Shown in pieces: positions 1 through 5,161 of a stretch of 5,161 bases of DNA (its first letter is position 1; each line of letters starts with the position of its first letter). The notes below the pieces were generated by a model. That model was given only the letters and a program-made list of their open reading frames with translations, searched no databases and was not told the origin of the DNA. This stretch comes from Prevotellaceae bacterium UBA2718 (GTDB lineage Bacteria > Bacteroidota > Bacteroidia > Bacteroidales > Bacteroidaceae). Position numbers and translations under genes: made by a program. The stretch spans positions 11,395 through 16,555 of the forward strand of contig DEKQ01000056.1 of NCBI GenBank assembly GCA_002353975.1, given 5' to 3'.

Positions 1-2
1 AG

Positions 3-16
3 TTCTCAATTCTCAA
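3..16. repeat. Two tandem copies of a 7-base unit at the end of the nuclease-domain gene
   Basis: TTCTCAA occurs twice in a row, and the second copy is followed by TT before the pattern breaks. The first copy contains the TGA stop of the minus-strand nuclease-domain gene, and the second lies in its last codons. The base just left of the first copy does not continue the unit, so no longer array is visible here. Two copies can arise by chance. Confidence 0.35.
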
Positions 17-458
17 TTTGATTATAGTGCGGGATGTCTGCTAATACCTGCCACACATTCTGTGCGGCATCATAGCGGAGGCATACGTGCTGGGTGCCAT
101 TACTGATAATGAGGTAATGAACCCGCAAGAGCATATTATAAGTGGTGACCTGTGTCACCACTTTTTTTGTCAATGCCACACTCTCGGCCTTATACTCTAT
201 CGCCATCAACGGACGGCGGTCACGGTCATAGAGTATCGTGTCAACACGCAGATGTTTTCCTCCCACGCGCAGCTCCACCTCGTTGGCCATCAGCGCAGCA
301 GGATAACCTTTGTGGCTTATAAGGAAATGTACGAAATGCTGCCTCACCCACTCCTCTGGAGTCAGCGAGACAAAACGATGACGCAGGATGTCAAGCACTT
401 CAAGTTTGCCATCCTGCGTCTCGCGTATATGAATGTCATCGTATGGGGGCAGATTCAT
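6..458 (-). CDS. Stand-alone HsdR N-terminal-like nuclease-domain protein (PD-(D/E)xK fold)
   Basis: This 150-residue protein resembles the N-terminal nuclease domain of type I restriction HsdR subunits (the HSDR_N_2-like group) with no helicase or specificity part. Visible motifs: a helical segment around residues 36-50, then the nuclease core with D73 in a RVDTILYD strand, E88-Y-K90 in AIEYKA (the ExK half of the motif), and Q103-V-T-T-Y107, which fits the QxxxY motif that follows the active site in HsdR proteins. The catalytic set therefore looks complete. There is no signal peptide or membrane segment, so it should be cytoplasmic. Its ATG overlaps the stop of the upstream glycosyltransferase gene as ATGA, which fixes the start and implies translational coupling. 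I know of similar short proteins as conserved genes in Bacteroidota, but not of a proven function. No hsdM or hsdS gene is present, so a role in restriction is not supported here. The family call is fairly sure; the biological role is unknown. Confidence 0.8.
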   Translation of the reverse strand: MNLPPYDDIHIRETQDGKLEVLDILRHRFVSLTPEEWVRQHFVHFLISHKGYPAALMANEVELRVGGKHLRVDTILYDRDRRPLMAIEYKAESVALTKKVVTQVTTYNMLLRVHYLIISNGTQHVCLRYDAAQNVWQVLADIPHYNQIEN

Positions 459-1225
459 ATCTTGGGATACTTACGCAGCCAGCCGTCCAGACGCAGGCGC
501 ATAACGCCGAAGAAAGCCTCGCCGAAGATGCCGCCTGACATCTTGCTGGTGCCCTCACGGCGATTGATGAAGATAACAGGAACCTCCTTGATTTTGAAGC
601 CTATCTTGTAGGCCGTGTATTTCATCTCTATCTGGAAGGCATAGCCCTTGAAGCGCACCTTGTCCAGCTCTATGGTCTCCAGAACCTTGCGGCGATAGCA
701 CTTGAAACCGGCTGTGGTGTCATGGATATCAAAACCCGTGACGATGCGGACGTACTGCGAAGCGAAGTATGACATCAGCACACGTCCCATAGGCCAGTTT
801 ACCACGTTGACTCCGGAGACATATCTTGAACCGATAGCGAGGTCATAGCCTCCGTCGGGATTGGCATCAGTCTTCGGAGCACAGGCGGCATAAAGACGCG
901 GAAGGTCCTGGGGATTGTGGCTGAAGTCCGCATCCATCTCGAAGATATACTGATAGTTATTCGGATGCTCCAACGCCCACTTGAAGCCCTTGATATAGGC
1001 GGTGCCCAAGCCAAGTTTGCCTGAACGCTCCTCCAGGAACAACTGCCCCTGGAACTCGCTTGCCATAAGGCGCTTGACAATATCTGCTGTGCCGTCAGGA
1101 GAACCGTCATCTATCACAAGGATGTGGAATGACTGCTCCAAGGAGAAGATTGCACGTATGATTTTCTCGATGTTCTCCTTCTCGTTGTAGGTAGGAATGA
1201 TTATTATGCTGTCGCTGCTTCTCAT
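455..1225 (-). CDS. Polyprenol monophosphomannose synthase (DPM1-like family 2 glycosyltransferase)
   Basis: The 256-residue product is a GT-A fold family 2 glycosyltransferase of the dolichol/polyprenol-phosphate mannose synthase type. This family transfers mannose from GDP-mannose to a polyprenyl phosphate at the inner face of the membrane, giving a lipid-linked donor for envelope glycans. Motifs in order: PTYNE (11-15), DDGSPDGT (39-46), the metal-binding DAD (98-100), GSRY (132-135), DTTAGFKCYRR (169-179), GYAFQIE (194-200) and RREGTSKMS (222-230). The last three are characteristic of the DPM1 branch. No C-terminal transmembrane pair follows the catalytic domain, so it is the short soluble or peripheral form. 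No other in-frame start lies between the promoter and this ATG, so the start is well fixed. It is the first gene of a two-gene unit, and its TGA stop overlaps the next ATG. The sugar and the acceptor are inferred from family similarity; another polyprenyl-phosphate hexose is possible. Confidence 0.9.
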   Translation of the reverse strand: MRSSDSIIIIPTYNEKENIEKIIRAIFSLEQSFHILVIDDGSPDGTADIVKRLMASEFQGQLFLEERSGKLGLGTAYIKGFKWALEHPNNYQYIFEMDADFSHNPQDLPRLYAACAPKTDANPDGGYDLAIGSRYVSGVNVVNWPMGRVLMSYFASQYVRIVTGFDIHDTTAGFKCYRRKVLETIELDKVRFKGYAFQIEMKYTAYKIGFKIKEVPVIFINRREGTSKMSGGIFGEAFFGVMRLRLDGWLRKYPKI

Positions 1226-1239
1226 CGGTTTGATACCAT
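1222..1239 (-). other. Five-codon leader minicistron overlapping the glycosyltransferase start
   Basis: Between the predicted transcription start and the glycosyltransferase ATG there is another ATG, in a different frame, reading MVSNR and stopping at a TGA that overlaps the glycosyltransferase start as ATGA. The arrangement is directly visible. Whether it is translated is unknown. A frame this short can arise by chance, so the confidence covers only a possible translational-coupling role. Confidence 0.2.
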
Positions 1240-1251
1240 AAATTATTGCTG

Positions 1252-1282
1252 CAAAAGTACGAAATTATATTAAATTGGCAAA
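1252..1282 (-). promoter_or_regulatory. Bacteroidota-type promoter for the glycosyltransferase/nuclease-domain unit
   Basis: On the minus strand a TTTG (-33 element, plus positions 1279-1282) is followed after exactly 19 bases by TACTTTTG (plus positions 1252-1259), a perfect match to the TAnnTTTG -7 consensus for the primary sigma factor of Bacteroides and relatives. Transcription should start a few bases further on, near 1245-1248, leaving a leader of about 20-23 bases before the ATG at 1225. No Shine-Dalgarno sequence is seen in the leader, which is usual for this phylum. Confidence 0.72.
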
Positions 1283-1334
1283 AGGATTTACGGCTTTTTT
1301 GCGGATATATCAAATGTAATTGATTTTTTTTTCG

Positions 1335-1342
1335 TAATTTTG
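1335..1342 (+). promoter_or_regulatory. Putative -7 promoter element for mfd
   Basis: TAATTTTG matches TAnnTTTG exactly and sits in TTTCGTAATTTTGCAGC, which is almost identical to the core of the opposing glycosyltransferase promoter. No TTTG is found 19-21 bases upstream, so the -33 half is weak or absent. A run of nine T lies at 1324-1332, inside what would be the spacer. The element ends only 10 bases before the mfd ATG, so a transcript from it would have a leader of only about 3-7 bases. Confidence 0.55.
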
Positions 1343-1352
1343 CAGCCTGTAA

Positions 1353-4300
1353 ATGTTATTAACCGAATTATTGACCGTCTGTGGCAAGGGCGCTCCAGCG
1401 AAGGCCTTGCTCCGAATGATGGACAAGAGGACAGCACGCAGGTCATGCATTGAAGGACTTACGGCGAGTTCTCTTGCCCTGTATTATGCTGCTGCCACAA
1501 TTCTGCGTGCCGCAAAGGGCAGCAAGGACACCGCTTCCGATGCAGGAACCGCCAAGGGCGGCAACAACACCTCCACCATCTTCATCATGCGCGATGCCGA
1601 CGAGGCAGGCTATCTCTATCAGGATCTGTGCCGTATGTTAGGCGAAGACGGCATCCTATACTTCCCCTCGTCCTACAAACGCGCCGTGAAATTCGGCCAG
1701 CGCGACACGGCGGGAGAGATGCTGCGCACAGAGACGCTGACGGGCCTCAGCAACCGTCAGGGAGCATCGTGCACCATCGTCACCTACCCCGCAGCTCTCG
1801 CTGAGATGGTTATATCGCGGTCAGAGCTGGATGACAGGCAGATTACTCTGGGCAAAGGGCAGACAATCCCCATCACAGACGTGGAGCATCAGCTGCGCGA
1901 ACTGGGATTCGTGGAGCGCGATTACGTCTATGAGCCTGGGCAGTTTGCCATTCGCGGCTCCATCATCGATGTCTATTCCTTCAGCAGCGAGGATCCATAC
2001 CGCATAGACTTCTTCGACGATGATATTGACACCATACGCACCTTCGATGTTGAGTCACAGCTGTCAAAGGAGATGCTGGATGCAATAACCATAGTCCCCC
2101 ACCTCGACAAGACCGCGTCCGAGAAGGTTTCGCTCCTTGAGTTGCTACCACCCGACTCGCTCATCATCACTCCTGACATGGGTTACGCGACGGATGCCAT
2201 AGACTATATATATAAGGAGGGATATTCACAGCAGGCCATGTCTGACCGTCTGTCAAATGCCACAGAAGTGGAGAAGGCTGACATCATGCGCGAACTCAAT
2301 GCGGAGCGCAACCTATGTCCCGCCTCACGCTTCTCACAACAGGCGGCACAGATGCGGTGGATAGAGCTGCGCCCATCAGCATCGGCAGACTGTTCCGTAA
2401 CATTCCACACGCTGCCACAACCGCTGTTCCACAAGAATTTCGACCTTCTGGCACAGACGCTCTTCGACTATCACGCCCGGGGATACAAGTGCTATATCGT
2501 CTCTGACAGCACGAAGCAGCATGAGCGCCTGGCTGAGATATTCAACGGAATACAGATAGGAGACGGATGCGTCAGCGATTTCCTTAACGACTGGCGCATC
2601 AGCGGTTCGCTGCACGAAGGTTTCATAGATGACGACATGAAGATGCTGCTCTTCACCGACCATCAGATCTTTGAGCGTTTCCACAAGTACCAGCTCAAGG
2701 CGCAGTCGGCCAAGCGCGGCAAGATGGCGCTGACGCTGAAGGAGTTGCAAGAGATGGAGCCGGGGGACTTTATCGTTCACGTGGACTTCGGCATCGGCAA
2801 GTTCGGTGGACTTGTCAGGATACCGGGCATCAATGGCAGCAACGACTTCCAGGAGGTCATACGCATCATCTATGCCAAGGGCGACAAGGTGGATGTAAGC
2901 ATCCATTCCCTATACAAAATCAGCAAGTACCGCCGCTCCGACACCGGCGAGCCTCCGCGCCTGAGCACCCTCGGCACCGGAGCATGGGACCGTATCAAGG
3001 AGCGCGCCAAGAAGCGCATCAAGGACATTGCACGCGACCTTATCAAGCTTTATGCCAAGCGCCGCCACGAAAAGGGCTATGCCTTCTCGCCTGACTCTTT
3101 CCTACAGCACCAGCTTGAAGGGTCGTTCCTCTATGAGGACACGCCAGACCAGATGAAGGCTACGCAGGAGGTGAAGCACGACATGGAGGATCAGTCGCCG
3201 ATGGACCGACTGGTGTGTGGCGATGTGGGATTTGGCAAGACCGAAGTGGCCATACGCGCGGCCTTTAAGGCAGTGTGCGACTCAAAGCAGGTGGCCGTGC
3301 TAGTGCCCAACACCATTCTGGCTTTCCAGCACTATAACACTTTCTGCGACCGACTGAAGGGGTTGCCGGTGAATATTGACTATTTGAACCGTTTCCGCAC
3401 GGCTAAGGATAAGAAAGAGATTTACAAGCGTGTGGAGGAAGGGAAGATAGACATACTTATCGGTACTCATGCCATTACGAATAAGAGTCTTAAATTTAAA
3501 GACTTGGGACTGCTTATCATTGACGAGGAGCAGAAGTTCGGCGTTAGTGCGAAAGAAAAGTTGCGGCAGATGAAGGTCAATGTGGACTGCCTGACACTGA
3601 CGGCTACCCCCATACCCAGGACTTTGCAGTTTTCGCTTATGGGGGCGAGAGACCTCAGCGTAATCCGCACTCCGCCCCCCAACCGCCAACCCATACAGAC
3701 CGAGTTGTGTAATTTTGACGAGGAGGTGATACGCGATGCCATCAGTTACGAAATGTCGCGCGGGGGGCAGACTTTTTTTGTGAGTAACCGCGTGGAGAAC
3801 CTGCCCGAAATGGCAGGGCTGGTGGGACGGCTGGTGCCGGACGCACGAGTGGGAATGGCACACGGCCAGATGGACGGAAAGCAGGTGGAAGAGACGATGA
3901 TGCGCTTTTTGGAGGGCGAGTTGGATGTGCTGGTGGCCACTTCTATTATTGAAAACGGATTGGATATTCCCAACGCCAACACTATGATTATTAATAACGC
4001 TCAGAATTTTGGCCTGAGCGACCTTCATCAGATGCGCGGCCGCGTGGGGCGCAGCAATAAGAAGGCTTTCTGCTATATGCTCATCCCGTCTTATAGTGTG
4101 CTTACCGAGGAGGCACAGAAACGGCTGAAGGCAATTGAGGAGTTCAGCTCTATCGGAAGCGGGTTGAACATTGCCATGCGCGACTTGGACATCCGCGGAG
4201 CCGGTAATATCCTGGGTGCTGAACAGAGCGGTTTTATTAGCGATATTGGCTATGATATGTACCATAAGATACTGAATGAGGCTATTGAGGAGTTGAAGGA

Positions 4301-4814
4301 GACCGACTTTAAGGAGCTTTTTCAGCAGGAGATAGAAGAGAGCCAGGAGTATGTAAAAGAATGTGTCATTGAAACCGACCTGGAGGTGCTGCTGCCCGAT
4401 GACTATGTGACCAGTGTGAGCGAGCGTCTGCTACTCTATAAAGAATTGAACGACTTGAGCACAGAGGAGGAGCTGGACCGTTATCGCGAGCGGTTGATAG
4501 ACCGTTTCGGCCCCATACCCCAACCTACGCAGGAACTTATTAAGACCATCACTATGCGACGGATGGCTAAAGAATTCGGTATTGAAAAGATAGTGCTGAA
4601 GCAGAATAAGCTGGTTTGTTATTTCGTTTCTAATCAGGAAAATCCGTTCTATCGTTCGGCCAACTTTGCCAAGATGATACGCTACTCACAAGACCACCCC
4701 TCAACGGTGCATCTGAAAGAAACAAAGGACCGCCTGTCCATGGTGTGCGACGGAGTGGGGAGCATCCAACAGGCCATTGAGAAAATAAGTCAGTTGCTCA
4801 ATTGCGAGATATAG
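1353..4814 (+). CDS. mfd: Transcription-repair coupling factor Mfd
   Basis: Mfd is a cytoplasmic DNA translocase that recognises RNA polymerase stalled at lesions, pushes it off and recruits UvrA for nucleotide excision repair. The product has 1153 residues, close to the 1148 of E. coli Mfd. Domains in order: N-terminal UvrB-like module with EPGQFAIRGSIIDVY (194-208) and RIDFFDDDIDTIRTFD (217-232); RNA polymerase interaction domain around 468-525, starting at PGDFIVHVDFGIGKFGGL; then the RecG-like translocase with Walker A GDVGFGKTE (623-631), VPNTILAFQH (651-660), GTHAI (704-708), DEEQKFGV (724-731), TATPIPRT (750-757), ATSIIENGLDIPNANT (862-877) and QMRGRVGRS (893-901); the TRG-type motif RDLDIRGAGNILGAEQSG (943-960); and a C-terminal D7-like domain (about 1000-1150). 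All ATPase motifs look functional. An in-frame TAA directly abuts the ATG, so the start cannot lie upstream, and homologue-like sequence begins at once. Oddities: a Gly/Ser/Lys-rich stretch at residues 53-75 and a change of codon use near codon 670. The gene stands alone on its strand, divergent from the glycosyltransferase. Confidence 0.98.
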   Translation: MLLTELLTVCGKGAPAKALLRMMDKRTARRSCIEGLTASSLALYYAAATILRAAKGSKDTASDAGTAKGGNNTSTIFIMRDADEAGYLYQDLCRMLGEDGILYFPSSYKRAVKFGQRDTAGEMLRTETLTGLSNRQGASCTIVTYPAALAEMVISRSELDDRQITLGKGQTIPITDVEHQLRELGFVERDYVYEPGQFAIRGSIIDVYSFSSEDPYRIDFFDDDIDTIRTFDVESQLSKEMLDAITIVPHLDKTASEKVSLLELLPPDSLIITPDMGYATDAIDYIYKEGYSQQAMSDRLSNATEVEKADIMRELNAERNLCPASRFSQQAAQMRWIELRPSASADCSVTFHTLPQPLFHKNFDLLAQTLFDYHARGYKCYIVSDSTKQHERLAEIFNGIQIGDGCVSDFLNDWRISGSLHEGFIDDDMKMLLFTDHQIFERFHKYQLKAQSAKRGKMALTLKELQEMEPGDFIVHVDFGIGKFGGLVRIPGINGSNDFQEVIRIIYAKGDKVDVSIHSLYKISKYRRSDTGEPPRLSTLGTGAWDRIKERAKKRIKDIARDLIKLYAKRRHEKGYAFSPDSFLQHQLEGSFLYEDTPDQMKATQEVKHDMEDQSPMDRLVCGDVGFGKTEVAIRAAFKAVCDSKQVAVLVPNTILAFQHYNTFCDRLKGLPVNIDYLNRFRTAKDKKEIYKRVEEGKIDILIGTHAITNKSLKFKDLGLLIIDEEQKFGVSAKEKLRQMKVNVDCLTLTATPIPRTLQFSLMGARDLSVIRTPPPNRQPIQTELCNFDEEVIRDAISYEMSRGGQTFFVSNRVENLPEMAGLVGRLVPDARVGMAHGQMDGKQVEETMMRFLEGELDVLVATSIIENGLDIPNANTMIINNAQNFGLSDLHQMRGRVGRSNKKAFCYMLIPSYSVLTEEAQKRLKAIEEFSSIGSGLNIAMRDLDIRGAGNILGAEQSGFISDIGYDMYHKILNEAIEELKETDFKELFQQEIEESQEYVKECVIETDLEVLLPDDYVTSVSERLLLYKELNDLSTEEELDRYRERLIDRFGPIPQPTQELIKTITMRRMAKEFGIEKIVLKQNKLVCYFVSNQENPFYRSANFAKMIRYSQDHPSTVHLKETKDRLSMVCDGVGSIQQAIEKISQLLNCEI

Positions 4815-4885
4815 CAAACCTGTTTTTGCCGAGCATGGGAAAGTTTAAAATGTTAAAAAAATATCGCTTCAACACAATAAAAAAA

Positions 4886-4893
4886 TATTTTTG
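4886..4893 (+). promoter_or_regulatory. Possible -7 element for the DUF1573-like gene
   Basis: TATTTTTG fits TAnnTTTG in the AT-rich gap after mfd, but without a TTTG at the usual distance upstream. Alternatives in the same gap are TTTG (4890-4893) with TATAAT (4913-4918) 19 bases later, and AAGTTTTG (4926-4933), which misses the consensus at its first base. The sequence alone does not decide between them. The 4815-4981 gap holds no other recognisable feature and no convincing terminator after mfd. Confidence 0.3.
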
Positions 4894-4940
4894 GGGTTAA
4901 TGAAGGTGATTGTATAATCTGGTACAAGTTTTGTAGAACG

Positions 4941-4954
4941 AAAAGGACATAATG
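4941..4954 (+). promoter_or_regulatory. SD-like sequence before the alternative start of the DUF1573-like gene
   Basis: AAAAGGA (4941-4947) lies four bases before an ATG at 4952, which is in frame with the preferred start at 4982. It is the only purine-rich SD-like sequence seen just upstream of a start in this window. It supports the longer form, which would carry ten extra residues (MENTLKTFYT) ahead of the signal peptide, a less usual arrangement. Confidence 0.35.
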
Positions 4955-4981
4955 GAAAACACATTAAAGACATTTTATACC

Positions 4982-5161
4982 ATGAAAAAACTGTTTTTAT
5001 TCTGCTTAGTCGCCGTGATGACGATTGGCGCTGCAAACGCTCAGGAAACCAAAAAGGAAGCTACTAATGAAGACCAACATGGTCCTAAGATTGTTTTTGC
5101 CGAGAGAGAACACAATTACGGCACTGTCCAAAAGGGCGGCGACGGCAACTGCTCCTTCTGG
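4982..5161 (+). CDS. Secreted DUF1573-like protein, 5' part only
   Basis: The first 60 codons of a gene that continues beyond the window. From the ATG at 4982 the protein begins with a typical Sec signal peptide: MKK, a hydrophobic core LFLFCLVAVMTIG, then AANA followed by Q21, with likely cleavage after A20. A charged polar stretch (about 21-36) leads into KIVFAEREHNYGTVQKGG and then CSFW at the window edge. The F-x-x-x-x-x-(F/Y)-G-x-V-x-x-G pattern is the usual start of DUF1573, an Ig-like domain common in exported Bacteroidota proteins of unknown role. An in-frame ATG at 4952 would add ten residues. It is preceded by an SD-like AAAAGGA (4941-4947), and an in-frame TAG at 4934-4936 rules out anything further upstream. 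I prefer 4982 because it gives a normal signal peptide, but 4952 remains possible. Family assignment is fairly confident; function is unknown and only the N-terminus is visible. Confidence 0.8.
   Translation, partial: MKKLFLFCLVAVMTIGAANAQETKKEATNEDQHGPKIVFAEREHNYGTVQKGGDGNCSFW

Larger units (their letters stand above)
1248..1346. repeat. Inverted pair of near-identical 17-base promoter cores
   Basis: The minus-strand reading of 1248-1264 is TTTCGTACTTTTGCAGC and the plus-strand reading of 1330-1346 is TTTCGTAATTTTGCAGC, so 16 of 17 bases agree. The arms contain the -7 elements of the two divergent genes and flank 65 bases of AT-rich DNA. The similarity goes beyond the TAnnTTTG consensus on both sides. 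It probably reflects an extended promoter consensus, but it would also fit one regulator binding both promoters. Confidence 0.6.

Noticed and set aside
87..611. A 174-codon open frame on the plus strand across the nuclease-domain and glycosyltransferase genes
   Set aside because: It runs antisense across two genes with clear family motifs and an ATGA junction, and its translation resembles no known family.
2213..2240. Strong SD-like AAGGAGGG inside mfd with an in-frame ATG at 2238
   Set aside because: The spacing of about 17 bases is too long for normal initiation, and an internal start would cut the UvrB-like module; it reads as ordinary codons (Lys-Glu-Gly).
2376..2906. A 176-codon open frame on the minus strand opposite mfd
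   Set aside because: It is antisense to well-supported mfd coding sequence, has no recognisable motifs, no promoter and no sensible neighbour.
3300..4265. A 321-codon open frame on the minus strand opposite mfd
   Set aside because: It lies wholly inside the mfd helicase region, whose plus-strand product has every expected motif. The minus-strand translation shows no recognisable domain and a His/Gln-rich composition typical of an antisense shadow.
4814..4829. Possible terminator hairpin just after mfd (GCAAA ... TTTGC)
   Set aside because: The stem has only five pairs, mostly A-T, and no T run follows it, so it is not convincing as an intrinsic terminator.
4821..5104. The 13-base string TGTTTTTGCCGAG occurs at 4821-4833 and again at 5092-5104, reading VFAE in one frame of both copies
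   Set aside because: This might suggest a vestigial piece of the DUF1573 gene after mfd, but the similarity stops right after the match and a single match of this length in 5 kb is close to chance.
1..5161. A defence island or restriction-modification system suggested by the HsdR-like domain
   Set aside because: No methylase, specificity subunit, helicase partner, integrase, transposase or CRISPR repeat is seen; the neighbours are housekeeping genes.

Overview
The window looks like chromosomal DNA from a member of the Bacteroidota, most likely the Bacteroidales (Prevotella/Bacteroides-like). The promoters follow that phylum's TTTG / TAnnTTTG pattern, the start codons mostly lack Shine-Dalgarno sequences, and the last gene resembles a Bacteroidota-type DUF1573 exported protein. 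The genus is inference; the promoter grammar is visible directly.

Layout. On the minus strand, reading leftward from about 1225, lies a two-gene unit: a family 2 glycosyltransferase of the polyprenol-phosphate-mannose synthase type (455-1225), then a 150-residue protein that is essentially a lone HsdR-type PD-(D/E)xK nuclease domain (6-458). The two overlap by ATGA and should be translationally coupled. A 127-base divergent intergenic region (1226-1352) carries a good promoter for this unit and a -7 element for the gene on the other strand. On the plus strand, mfd, the transcription-repair coupling factor, fills 1353-4814 and is full length with all helicase motifs intact. After an AT-rich gap of 167 bases, the 5' end of a secreted DUF1573-like protein begins (4982) and runs off the window.

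How the genes relate. Mfd is a housekeeping DNA-repair translocase. The glycosyltransferase probably makes a lipid-linked mannose donor for envelope glycans. The nuclease-domain protein has no assigned role. Apart from the coupled glycosyltransferase/nuclease-domain pair there is no sign of a shared pathway. No RNA gene, insertion sequence, CRISPR array or phage gene is visible, and no gap without a gene exceeds 300 bases.

This is mostly an ordinary housekeeping region and I do not see a clear new system. The points most worth a second look are a marked change in synonymous codon use partway through mfd, a promoter element so close to the mfd start that the mRNA would be almost leaderless, the near-identical 17-base promoter cores facing opposite ways, and the free-standing nuclease domain coupled to a glycosyltransferase.
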